Source: CAZKAP01 sp964550895 (lineage in GTDB: Bacteria; Bacteroidota; Bacteroidia; Flavobacteriales; Flavobacteriaceae). From it: a stretch of 64,000 nucleotides of DNA. This document shows positions 37,754 through 46,301 of this stretch, one piece after another. A program made the position numbers and the translations under genes. The stretch spans positions 44,947 through 108,946 of the forward strand of contig CAZKAP010000004.1 of assembly GCA_964550895.1 (NCBI GenBank), read 5' to 3'. The notes under the pieces were generated by a model. The model saw only the letters and a list, made by a program, of their open reading frames with translations. It made no database searches and had not been told where the DNA came from. The stretch's first letter is position 1, and each line of letters starts with the position of its first letter.

Positions 37754-39397
37754 TTACTTCGTTCTTTTATTCGAGCGGGAGCGCTGGTCGGCCATTAACA
37801 GGGCATTAAAGGCATTGACCATATTGCCTGAGACCGAGAGTTCGGCAAAAGGCCTGGACTCGGAACCGTCGCCGGGCACGACTACTTGCTGCTTGGTGGT
37901 AATGCCCGACTTCATGATGATGTCTTTAACCTCAGCGGCGCTGAGCTCGGGATAGTAGGAGCGTATGAGAGCGGCAACTCCCGATACGGCAGGCGCGGCC
38001 ATGGAGCTGCCGTCGTGATAGACATAGCCGTTATCCGGTTCCAGCGAATACACCTGAACCCCCGGGGCGTAGATATCCACGGTTTTCTTTCCGTAATTGG
38101 TAAAGCCCGCCACCAGGCTGGAGCCGTAATCCGGTGCCAGTGCACCCACGGTGAGTACATTGTCTGCGAATTCCTCGCCACTATCGATGTTGTCCTTCGG
38201 ATAGCGATGAATTACATTGTCGAGATCCTTGCTCTCGTTACCGGCAGCCATAACGATCAGCACGTCTCTGGAAGCGGCGTATTTGATGGCATCGTAAACC
38301 CACTCTGGATTCACCGAAAAGTATTTACCAAAGCTGCAGTTGATCACCCGGGCCCCGTTGTCCACCGCATAGCGTATGCCTAGGGCCACGTCCTTATCGT
38401 ATTCGTCTCCGTTAGACAGGATGCGCAGGGCCATGATTTCCACATTGCTGGCCACCCCATCAATACCCAGGCTATTGCCGCGCTCGGCGGCGATGATGCC
38501 GGCCACGTGCGTTCCGTGGTCTTCCTGTTCGATACCTGTGGATGGATCGCCATTACCATACCCCCGGTCGTTGATATCGTAGGCATCGTCACCCACCTGC
38601 TCGCGTCCGTTAAAGGAAACCTTAGTACCGTAGTCGATCAGGTCCTTGTAGTCGCCGGCAACGCCTTCCAGCATTTCCTGGACCTTGGCTCCGGTCTCGG
38701 CTATACTCAGGAACCTCATGACTGTTAGCTGATACTGCATACCCTGTTCGTCAGCAGGCTTGAAGGCCTGGAGGTCCTCTTCGGTATAATCTGCCTTGCC
38801 CAATTGATCGGTAAGGTATTCGTGAGCGGGATCGAATATCTTCTGGAGTTCCGAGAAAAACTGATAGTTTTCGTTGGCCTCTTTCTGCTTGGCGGCCAGT
38901 TCTTCGGTAGCCCGGGCCTGTAATTCGCTGTTGCCTAGGTTTAACCGGATAATGCGGGCCATTTCCAGCTGCTCATTGACCGACTCCCCCAGGAAATTGT
39001 ATCCGTGTACGTCGTCCACATAGCCGTTGTTGTCGTCGTCTATTCCATTGCCGGGATCTTCATCCGAATTGGTCCAGAGCACGTCGTCCAGATCCTCGTG
39101 TCCGAGGTCGATTCCACTGTCCATAACGGCGACGACCACTGTTTTGCCGCGTTTGCCCTTTAGCAGTTCGTCATAGGCGCGCTGCACACTCATGCCGGGT
39201 ATGGTGTCCCGGGTAAGGTCCAGGTGCATCCAGTTCTCCTTTTCGTAGGATGTGAGCTCAGTGTTCTTGTAGGGAAGGGTGTCGATGTTCTCGACCGGCG
39301 TGCTCACCAGCTGGGTGCTTCCGCAGCCGGTAGCCAGCATCAATCCTACTATGGCCAGCGCGGGTCGGGTTATATGGGAAAACCTCATAGATTTCAA
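37754..39397 (-). CDS. S8 subtilisin-family serine protease, lipoprotein
   Basis: 547 residues. A lipobox is visible (ALAIVGLMLATGC, Cys about residue 25), so the protein is probably anchored to a membrane. The catalytic triad is present: Asp in VVAVMDSGIDLGHEDLDD (about 92), His in EDHGTHVAGIIAAERG (about 290), and Ser in YHDGSSMAAPAVSGVAALI (about 470). The roughly 190-residue stretch between Asp and His is longer than in classic subtilisins and contains a charged helical insertion (about 140-270). It is 15-16 bases from both neighbours in the minus-strand run. Confidence 0.92.
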   Translation of the reverse strand: MKSMRFSHITRPALAIVGLMLATGCGSTQLVSTPVENIDTLPYKNTELTSYEKENWMHLDLTRDTIPGMSVQRAYDELLKGKRGKTVVVAVMDSGIDLGHEDLDDVLWTNSDEDPGNGIDDDNNGYVDDVHGYNFLGESVNEQLEMARIIRLNLGNSELQARATEELAAKQKEANENYQFFSELQKIFDPAHEYLTDQLGKADYTEEDLQAFKPADEQGMQYQLTVMRFLSIAETGAKVQEMLEGVAGDYKDLIDYGTKVSFNGREQVGDDAYDINDRGYGNGDPSTGIEQEDHGTHVAGIIAAERGNSLGIDGVASNVEIMALRILSNGDEYDKDVALGIRYAVDNGARVINCSFGKYFSVNPEWVYDAIKYAASRDVLIVMAAGNESKDLDNVIHRYPKDNIDSGEEFADNVLTVGALAPDYGSSLVAGFTNYGKKTVDIYAPGVQVYSLEPDNGYVYHDGSSMAAPAVSGVAALIRSYYPELSAAEVKDIIMKSGITTKQQVVVPGDGSESRPFAELSVSGNMVNAFNALLMADQRSRSNKRTK

Positions 39398-39415
39398 TTT
39401 TAAGTGTAAACTGTA

Positions 39416-40279
39416 TTAATGGGCGAATATTTCGTCGAACGCAAGTATTTCGTCCAGTCTTATGCCTTTTTCGGTTCTCTTCAGACGCGCCATCTGATTG
39501 TGGGCATCATGCTCGAAAAACAGGAGGTAGTCGTTGTTTGCCACCCAGTCCAAAAAGCGTGCCTTTTCTTCCATGGTCATCAGTGGCCGTGTATCGAAGC
39601 CCATAACATACACCAGGGGAATGTGTCCGGCGGTGGGAATCAGGTCGGCAGCGAAAATGATCCGATGTCCCCGGTAATCGATTACCGGTAACATCATCTT
39701 TTCGGTATGTCCGTCCACGCAGATAAAGGAGAACCCCATGCGGCTGTCCTGGAGATAGGTGTCTTTATTCAGCGGGAGGAACTCGAGCTGTCCGGACTCC
39801 TGCATCGGTATGATGTTCTCCTTGAGAAAGGAAGCCTTCTCCCGTGGGTTGGGCCGGATCGCCCAGTCCCAGTGTAAGGGGTTGGTCCAGAAGCGGGCAT
39901 TCGGGAACGCCGGGCGATAGCCGCTTCGATCGTCGTTCCATTCAATGCAGCCGCCACAGTGGTCGAAGTGCAGGTGGGTCAGGAAGACATCTGTAACATC
40001 CTCTTTGACGAATCCGTGAGCGGCCAGGGAGTGGTCCAGGGAGTGATCGCCCCAGGGATAGTAAAAACTGAAGAACTTTTCGGACTGTTTGTTGCCCAGT
40101 CCGGTGTCGATAAGCACCAGTCGATCTCCGTCCTCGATCAGCAGGGAGCGGGCGCCGAGATCGATCATATTGTTCGAATCCGCCGGGTTGGTTCGCTGCC
40201 AGAGGCTTTTGGGAACCACGCCAAACATGGCCCCTCCGTCCAGCTTAAAGTTGCCCGTTTCGATCGGATATAGCTTCAT
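39416..40279 (-). CDS. Metallo-beta-lactamase-fold hydrolase
   Basis: 287 residues, no signal peptide, cytoplasmic. The metal-binding motif is LTHLHFDHCGG (HxHxDH, about residues 102-112). Further ligands are likely His in VDGHTEKM and Asp in IIFAADLIPT. The opening FKLDGGAMFGVVPKSLWQR resembles lactonase-like (AHL/quorum-quenching type) MBL proteins of Bacteroidota, but the substrate cannot be assigned. It lies 18 bases before the S8 gene and 24 after the SulP gene, in the same direction. Confidence 0.85.
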   Translation of the reverse strand: MKLYPIETGNFKLDGGAMFGVVPKSLWQRTNPADSNNMIDLGARSLLIEDGDRLVLIDTGLGNKQSEKFFSFYYPWGDHSLDHSLAAHGFVKEDVTDVFLTHLHFDHCGGCIEWNDDRSGYRPAFPNARFWTNPLHWDWAIRPNPREKASFLKENIIPMQESGQLEFLPLNKDTYLQDSRMGFSFICVDGHTEKMMLPVIDYRGHRIIFAADLIPTAGHIPLVYVMGFDTRPLMTMEEKARFLDWVANNDYLLFFEHDAHNQMARLKRTEKGIRLDEILAFDEIFAH

Positions 40280-40303
40280 ACCAGTTTAAAGTCGGTCAAG
40301 ATA

Positions 40304-42544
40304 CTATTCATTTTGATTTCCAACCGAATCCATTAAGGATTGTTTAAGCATCCGGCCGAAAAACACCATGGCCTTGATCTCGGGTACGGTCAGTGGCCGT
40401 TCCTTTTTGAGGATCAGCAGGGAGGAACCGTTGGATTCGATGTGGTAGAGCGGATTGCTCTCCAGAAACCGGATCAGGTTGTCCGAAAACAGCCGCTGGA
40501 TCGCGGGAGCATCTTCGCCGCTGAGGAAAAACCGCCGGTTGAAGTCCGGGTGGCCAGGCAGAAGCACTTCGCTGAACCCCGCCTGGGAGTAGAGGCGTTG
40601 CCAGATTCCCTCCTTATCCAGAGTGAAGACGGGTAATGAACGGGGAAGTTTAATCTGCATAAAGGTGGAACGGATATTTTCCTTGGCGATGAATTCCCCT
40701 TCCGAAAACTCGATATCGGACACCATCAGGGCGCCATTCCCGCCGTACAGGGTGTTATAGGTATAGTTGATCTGGCGGGTACGGAAGAAGACGAAGTCCA
40801 TCAAAAAGCCTGATTCCTGGGATCGGGCGGGGCGGTATTCCCACTGGTATTCCAGGGCGAAGTCCCTCAGTCGCTTCTGCCGTCGGGTAAAATAGTCTTC
40901 TATGGGCTGCAGGCCGCCAAAGGGGATCACGTTACGGATGGCCTGAGGATGGCTGGAATCCGTGCCGTGCCCATCCAGCCCTACCACGGAGAGGTCCCCT
41001 CCTTTCTTGAAAAAGGTCTCCGTGTAAAGGTCGATGCCTTCCATTACGGTATGGTCGACAAACTGGCACATGGAAAAGTCGATCACCGCCTGTTCCTGCT
41101 CGGGAATGGCGTCCAGTTTTTCCCTGAGCTTGTAGAAGTTCAGGAAGTTGCAGAAGTGTTTGACGCTTACATAATACGTGCCTTCGTCAGATTCCTTAAA
41201 TACCAGGACGTTGGGCTTAAAGATGTTCCTGATAAAGAGGAAAGGATTCCGAGTGATAAAAACGTGCAGGGCAAGGGTCATAAGTATGCCGGCGAGTATC
41301 CCGGTGATCAGGTTAGTGAACAGGGTGGTCAGCAGGGTAGCCAGGAAGATGGCTACCTGTTCCCGACCAATGCGGGCCATTCGGCTCAGGGTCTGGGGCG
41401 TACCCAGCTTGTAGCCGGTATAGACCAGTATGGCCGCCAGGGCCGAAAGGGGTATGGTATTGAGTTGCGCCTGCAGCAGCAAAACGAAGGCGAGCAGAAA
41501 GCCCGCATGCAGGAAGTTGGCCGATCGGTTGCTGGCTTGGCTGTTGACGTTCACCGAGCTGCGGGCGATGACGATAACGACATTCAGCCCACCCATCAGC
41601 CCGCTGACGATGGTAGCGAGTCCGATGGCCCTGAGATCCCGGTTCACGTTGGAGCGGCGTTGCAGTGGGTCCAGCTTGTCGACCGCCTTGATGCTAAGCA
41701 GCGACTCGATGCTGGCGATCAGGGTAATCGAAATAACGCTCTGCAGAAAGGTCAGGGTATACCCTTTGGAGAAATCGGGCGAGGGCAGGCTCTCCATCAG
41801 GTTGGCGGGAAGGTTGATCAGGAACTCCTTCGTCAGGGGATAAGGCCGCCCCAGGTATCCAAAGGCGTAGAACAAGCCCACCGAAAGGATCAGAATCCAC
41901 ATGGGCGCGGGGATCAGCTGCACGATACGGCTTCGGAGCCGCGAGTATACTATGAGGATCAGCAGGGATCCCAGGCCTATGGCGGCAGTGAACTGCTGGT
42001 ATGGACCCGCTTCCTCAACCAGGGCCCAGAGGGAACGGGGTATGGAGGCCAGCAGCGGGATTACATCCCCATCGGCCCCCGTATTACCGATCATGACGTG
42101 GAACTGCTTGGCGAAGATAATCCAGCCGATGGCCGCCAGCATGCCCTCTATGGCTGAGGCCGGGAAGAAATCGGCCAGCCTGCCCATGCGAAATACCCCC
42201 ATGGCAAACAACAACACCCCGGACACGACTATGGCCGCCAGTGTATAGAGGAAACCCTGGGCAAGGTCTCCCTCGCCCAGAGCGATTACGGAACTGAGCA
42301 CCACGACAACCAGCCCGTTACCCGGGCCGGCTATGGTCACGTGAGAGCCTCCCAGGAGAGAAACCATTATGCCCCCGATCACGGCTGCCACCACCCCGGA
42401 TATAGGGGGTGCTCCGCTGGCCAAAGCGAGCCCCAAACCCAGCGGCAGGGCGATAAGGGATACCACGAAACCGGAAAACAGGTTTCTGGGCAGTTCGCTC
42501 ATAAATTGTGAAATACGCTCCATATTCGGCTTAGCTTCGGACAA
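40304..42544 (-). CDS. SulP-family anion transporter with STAS domain and C-terminal extension
   Basis: 746 residues. The N-terminal membrane part (about 15-425) has 10-12 hydrophobic segments and the SulP opening LFSGFVVSLIALPLGLGLALASGAPPISGVVAAVIGG. A STAS domain follows (about 445-545, AVIDFSMCQFVDHTVMEGIDLY). The last 200 residues are an extra soluble domain (ending LLILKKERPLTVPEIKAMV) not present in ordinary SulP proteins. SulP carriers move bicarbonate, sulfate or similar anions. The start overlaps the universal stress protein gene by 14 bases, indicating coupling. Confidence 0.9.
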   Translation of the reverse strand: MSEAKPNMERISQFMSELPRNLFSGFVVSLIALPLGLGLALASGAPPISGVVAAVIGGIMVSLLGGSHVTIAGPGNGLVVVVLSSVIALGEGDLAQGFLYTLAAIVVSGVLLFAMGVFRMGRLADFFPASAIEGMLAAIGWIIFAKQFHVMIGNTGADGDVIPLLASIPRSLWALVEEAGPYQQFTAAIGLGSLLILIVYSRLRSRIVQLIPAPMWILILSVGLFYAFGYLGRPYPLTKEFLINLPANLMESLPSPDFSKGYTLTFLQSVISITLIASIESLLSIKAVDKLDPLQRRSNVNRDLRAIGLATIVSGLMGGLNVVIVIARSSVNVNSQASNRSANFLHAGFLLAFVLLLQAQLNTIPLSALAAILVYTGYKLGTPQTLSRMARIGREQVAIFLATLLTTLFTNLITGILAGILMTLALHVFITRNPFLFIRNIFKPNVLVFKESDEGTYYVSVKHFCNFLNFYKLREKLDAIPEQEQAVIDFSMCQFVDHTVMEGIDLYTETFFKKGGDLSVVGLDGHGTDSSHPQAIRNVIPFGGLQPIEDYFTRRQKRLRDFALEYQWEYRPARSQESGFLMDFVFFRTRQINYTYNTLYGGNGALMVSDIEFSEGEFIAKENIRSTFMQIKLPRSLPVFTLDKEGIWQRLYSQAGFSEVLLPGHPDFNRRFFLSGEDAPAIQRLFSDNLIRFLESNPLYHIESNGSSLLILKKERPLTVPEIKAMVFFGRMLKQSLMDSVGNQNE

Positions 42545-43388
42545 TCAGGGTGTCCGTGGGCAGGTCGGAAAGTATAAATTCTATGTCGTGCGTGAAAACG
42601 CGATCCCAGAAGTTGCTGCGAACCGGGGCATTCATCACCAGGAGGTCGGCCCTAACCACTTCGGCATAGTGGCCGATGGTGTACCCCCTGCGACCGAAGA
42701 CGCTTTGTGTCTTGACCTTGAAAGGTCCTTTCAGTTCATCCGGCACCTGGTCCAGGATCTTCTGTACCCGGAGGTCTTCCCGGCGGCTGATCTGTTCACG
42801 GAGCATGGCGGCCTTCTCCAGGGACTGGTCGTCTTCTACCGGCACGTCGATTTCCTCGGGCCGGATTTCCTCCACTACTGTTACGATCTCGGAGCCCAAT
42901 GCCTTCGCCATATATAAGGCCCGGCGTATGGCCGTCGGTGTCTCCCTGTCTTCCAGTCCGTTAACCACCACGTGCTTGCAGGGGGTTCGTTCCAGGGAGG
43001 GCCGTATCAGCAGCAGTACCGAACAGCTCACATTCCGGGTGAGCTTGCGGGCGATGGACCCCACATAGAAGGTATAGAGGCTCTCGTGCTGTTTGGCACC
43101 CAGCATCAGCAGGTCGATACCCAGCTCGTCCACGGCCTCGCGAAGTATGGGATAGGCCTTACCCGGTCGCCAGAGAATCTCGTCCACATCCTCCTCCACC
43201 GCCAGTTGGGTGAGCAATTCCCTGAGTTGTTTTTCCTTTTTGCGGGTCTGTGGGCCTACGTGCAGCAGGGTCAGCCGGGCTCCCATTATGCGGGAGAGCC
43301 GGGTTGCCTCGGCCAGGTTGACCAACAGGGAAGGGGAGTAGGCAAAGCCAAAGAGGATTTTCCGAAACGGAAAGGAGTCGTCCTGCAT
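42531..43388 (-). CDS. Universal stress protein, two USP domains
   Basis: 285 residues. The first USP domain begins FRKILFGFAYSPSLLVNLAEATRLSRIMGARLTLLHVG, with IDLLMLGAKQHESLYTFYVGSIARKLTRNVSCSVLLI as its C-terminal nucleotide-loop region (G-x-x-x-x-x-x-x-x-G pattern). The second domain (about 150-285) ends ADLLVMNAPVRSNFWDRVFTHDIEFILSDLPTDTLIV with a degenerate loop. It is the first gene of the USP-SulP unit, 85 bases from the divergent antiporter gene. The pairing suggests stress or nucleotide-linked control of the anion carrier, which is inference. Confidence 0.88.
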   Translation of the reverse strand: MQDDSFPFRKILFGFAYSPSLLVNLAEATRLSRIMGARLTLLHVGPQTRKKEKQLRELLTQLAVEEDVDEILWRPGKAYPILREAVDELGIDLLMLGAKQHESLYTFYVGSIARKLTRNVSCSVLLLIRPSLERTPCKHVVVNGLEDRETPTAIRRALYMAKALGSEIVTVVEEIRPEEIDVPVEDDQSLEKAAMLREQISRREDLRVQKILDQVPDELKGPFKVKTQSVFGRRGYTIGHYAEVVRADLLVMNAPVRSNFWDRVFTHDIEFILSDLPTDTLIVRS

Positions 43389-43473
43389 CTTATTTATCGG
43401 TCATTTTGGCCCGCATTCCCGTTATTTGAGGGTGCGGCTTGTCGGAAAGCTCTTAATTTAGCAAATTTAGAAT

Positions 43474-45297
43474 ATGTTAGAACTCGCAGGAATCATTATA
43501 CTCGGGATTTTGGCGCAGTGGTCAGCCTGGAGGTTGAAAATTCCTGCCATCCTTCCCCTAATCATTATCGGTTTACTGGTAGGCCCGATAGCCACCGAAT
43601 TTACGGAAAACAATACCAAGCTGATCGAGCCTCAGTGGGATGGCACCCGCGGCTTGTTTCCGGGAGAGTCCCTGTACTATTTCGTTTCTCTTGCGATTGG
43701 GGTGATCCTGTTCGAGGGAGGCCTCACCCTGAAGCGGTCTGAAGTAACCAATGTCGGCCCCGTGATCACCAAGCTGATCGTGATCGGTTCGCTGGTCACC
43801 TTCGTCCTGGGAGGAATAGCCGCCCATTACTTCTTCGACCTGAACTGGCAGATCTCGCTGCTCTTCTCCTCGCTGATCGTGGTTACCGGTCCGACGGTGA
43901 TTGCGCCCATATTGCGGAACATACCGCTGAAAAAGGACGTCTCTGCCGTCCTAAAATGGGAGGGGATACTGATCGACCCCATCGGGGCTTTATTCGCCGT
44001 ACTGGTTTACGAGTTTATCATGGTAGGTCAGGGGAAGGAATACACCCTCAAGGCCATAGTGGAATTCAGCAAGGTCTTGCTTTTCGGGCTCACCTTCGGT
44101 TTTACTTTCGCCCATGCCCTGGCCTTCCTGATCAAGAACAAGCTGATTCCCCATTATCTGGTGAACGTGGGCTCCCTTTCCATGGTGCTCTTCGTCTTCG
44201 TTTCTGCCGAGCTCTTCGCTCATGAATCCGGCCTGTTGGCCGTGGTGGTGATGGGCATGGTGATGGGCAACATGAAGGTGCCTAATCTGGACGACCTGCT
44301 GTACTTCAAGGAATCGCTAAGCATATTGCTTATTTCCATACTGTTTATCATACTGGCGGCCAACATCGACCTGTCGGACCTGGAGAAGATCTACAACTGG
44401 AGGACTTTGGCCCTGTTGGGGGTTATCATCTTCCTGATCCGGCCCCTGGTGGTCACTATCAGCGCTTGGGGGTCCAACCTGACGATACGGGAGAGAATGT
44501 TCATCAGCTGGGTAGGCCCACGGGGAATCGTGGCGGCCGGTATCGCCTCGCTGTTTGGAACACGCCTGGCCGATCAGGGTGAAAGCGGGGCAGAATTTGT
44601 CACCCCCCTTGTTTTTATGGTCGTGTTGGGCACTGTGCTCCTTAATGCGGCGACGGCCCGCCCGGTAGCCAAATGGCTGGGCGTCTACCTGACCCGATCC
44701 GAAGGCATACTCATCGTGGGCGCGTCCAAGCTTTCCCGAATCATAGCCACCTATCTGCGTGAGAACCGCCGCGATGTCGTGCTGATCGACAACAACCAGC
44801 AGAACGTGGACAAGGCTCGGAATATGGGGCTGGAGGCCATCAACGCCAACATCTTCGCCGAGTCGCTAACCGACAACTTCGAATTGAACGATGTGGGCTA
44901 TATGCTGGCCCTGACAGGAAACAGCGAGATCAACCGCTATGCCGTGGACCGCTTCGGGCAGCAGTTCGGGGAGCACGGCGCCCACCGACTGATGGACCAG
45001 CTTCGCAAGGGGGAGTCCCCGGACGGACGCTTTACCCCCTTTGATTTCGGAGAACTCAGTGCGGTGGTCCGCGATTATCCGTCGATCAATGAGATTCCGA
45101 TCGAAAATGGGGAACAGCTGCGCGGCTTGCTCAAGTACAAGGAGGACAAGGTGGTTCGTGTGCCCCTGTTCGTCAAGAAGAAAGGCGGTGCCCTGGACGT
45201 CATATCCTCTCTGGACAGCGACCTGGAGGTGGAGGCCGGCAGCAAGCTGGTCTACCTGGGCAAGGTCTACGATTTCGACGAAGAGCTGGTTCCCTAA
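43474..45297 (+). CDS. CPA1/NhaP-type cation:proton antiporter with RCK (TrkA) domains
   Basis: 607 residues. About 11-12 membrane segments cover residues 1-405 (LAGIIILGILAQWSAWRLKIPAILPLIIIGLLVGP, and the conserved LIVVTGPTVIAPILR). The segment EGILIDPIGALFAVL contains the ion-binding Asp. A TrkA-N/RCK domain follows (about 410-500, ILIVGASKLSRIIATYLRE, VVLIDNNQQNVD), then a TrkA-C-like domain (about 545-605, DLEVEAGSKLVYLG). It exchanges Na+ or K+ for protons at the inner membrane, with ligand gating by the RCK part. It is divergent from the USP-SulP unit. Confidence 0.9.
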   Translation: MLELAGIIILGILAQWSAWRLKIPAILPLIIIGLLVGPIATEFTENNTKLIEPQWDGTRGLFPGESLYYFVSLAIGVILFEGGLTLKRSEVTNVGPVITKLIVIGSLVTFVLGGIAAHYFFDLNWQISLLFSSLIVVTGPTVIAPILRNIPLKKDVSAVLKWEGILIDPIGALFAVLVYEFIMVGQGKEYTLKAIVEFSKVLLFGLTFGFTFAHALAFLIKNKLIPHYLVNVGSLSMVLFVFVSAELFAHESGLLAVVVMGMVMGNMKVPNLDDLLYFKESLSILLISILFIILAANIDLSDLEKIYNWRTLALLGVIIFLIRPLVVTISAWGSNLTIRERMFISWVGPRGIVAAGIASLFGTRLADQGESGAEFVTPLVFMVVLGTVLLNAATARPVAKWLGVYLTRSEGILIVGASKLSRIIATYLRENRRDVVLIDNNQQNVDKARNMGLEAINANIFAESLTDNFELNDVGYMLALTGNSEINRYAVDRFGQQFGEHGAHRLMDQLRKGESPDGRFTPFDFGELSAVVRDYPSINEIPIENGEQLRGLLKYKEDKVVRVPLFVKKKGGALDVISSLDSDLEVEAGSKLVYLGKVYDFDEELVP

Positions 45298-45345
45298 ACG
45301 CATACTCCATTTAATTACTACCTTATCCTCCTAATTTTTACCGGG

Positions 45346-45813
45346 ATGAAGTGGTTCCACCTCATTTTTACGGCATTGGCCGTGGTGCTGATTGCCGTTT
45401 CGGCCTTCGTCGGCTACGAGCTGATTACTTATAACCTGGCCCTGACATCCGCCGGCGGTCCCAAGACCCTGAAGGCCGGCCTGAGCCTTGGCTTTCTCAA
45501 GTCCCTAATGGCCATGTTGCAGTTCGCCGCCTTCCTGGTGATGCTGCTCTACACCACACTGTTGCTGTGGAAGAAAATCTGGATGATGCCCTTGCTCGCC
45601 CTCGGAGGCATAGCAGTGATCGCCATCGTGTTCCGGTTCAAGCTGGTAGATGCAGTGGTCAGCGGGAGCATGGGCTGGTGGCTTGCCCTGTACCTCATAT
45701 TTCCGTTTGCCGGCCTTCTCAGGCAGGAGTTGCGTCAGGCCTGGTATTGGGTAAACCTGCTACTGCTGGGCTGGGCGTATATGATGTTCCCCTCCCTGCT
45801 CTGGTGGGGGTAA
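45346..45813 (+). CDS. Small membrane protein of unknown function, four helices
   Basis: 155 residues with four hydrophobic segments (about 5-28, 48-72, 76-98, 108-150 in part). It opens MKWFHLIFTALAVVLIAVSAFVGYE. I do not recognise a family. It starts 48 bases after the antiporter gene on the same strand, so it may be cotranscribed with it. No catalytic motif is visible. Confidence 0.65.
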   Translation: MKWFHLIFTALAVVLIAVSAFVGYELITYNLALTSAGGPKTLKAGLSLGFLKSLMAMLQFAAFLVMLLYTTLLLWKKIWMMPLLALGGIAVIAIVFRFKLVDAVVSGSMGWWLALYLIFPFAGLLRQELRQAWYWVNLLLLGWAYMMFPSLLWWG

Positions 45814-45841
45814 AGGTGGTTATTCATGCTCGGGGACAAGC

Positions 45842-46174
45842 CTACTCTGTATCTCGCGAAATCCCATGGATTTCCTTCTCCCTGGGGGCAAAAACAGCCG
45901 TTACTTCAGCCTCTTCCAGCACCAGCCACTGATATGTAGCGTCCGTTCCCGAAAAGTCACCTTCCCAACGCACGAATTCGTAATCAGGAGCAGCTACGGC
46001 ACGTACTTCTACGGTCCGGTTGTTTTCGAAGCGGCCCTGATCCGGGAAAACCAGGCCCGCACCTTCAGGGGAAATGTGCACATGCAGTAGGGAAGTTGCC
46101 AGAGGCGGGGCGTCCGAGCAGCTTGATAGGATCAGACCGATTGGGATTGCAGCCAAATACCATATCATTTTCAT
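45842..46174 (-). CDS. Small lipoprotein with one InlB-type beta repeat
   Basis: 110 residues. A lipoprotein signal (MIWYLAAIPIGLILSSCSD, Cys about residue 19) is followed by a single module VHISPEGAGLVFPDQGRFENNRTVEVRAVAAPDYEFVRWEGDFSG...EVTAVFAP. This matches the divergent InlB B-repeat type: EGG-like turn, then VRWEGD, then VTAVF. The next minus-strand gene upstream (46302-47585) has the same module after its own lipobox, so the two are related. An ATG two codons in (46168) is an alternative start. A -7-like TATATTTA lies at 46202-46209. Confidence 0.7.
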   Translation of the reverse strand: MKMIWYLAAIPIGLILSSCSDAPPLATSLLHVHISPEGAGLVFPDQGRFENNRTVEVRAVAAPDYEFVRWEGDFSGTDATYQWLVLEEAEVTAVFAPREKEIHGISRDTE

Positions 46175-46301
46175 CGTATCACAAGACTTTAATTACACTC
46201 GTAAATATAGCATCTTGGGCTGATTTTCGCATTTCGCAGAGTCTTCTATGATTATGAAGCATGTCTACGGAATGCCTTGCGGGACTATGAAAAAGTTCGA
46301 C

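Noticed and set aside
40949..42157. 402-residue plus-strand open frame opposite the SulP gene
   Set aside because: The SulP frame is clearly real, with recognisable motifs; the opposite frame is Gln/Gly-rich shadow sequence.
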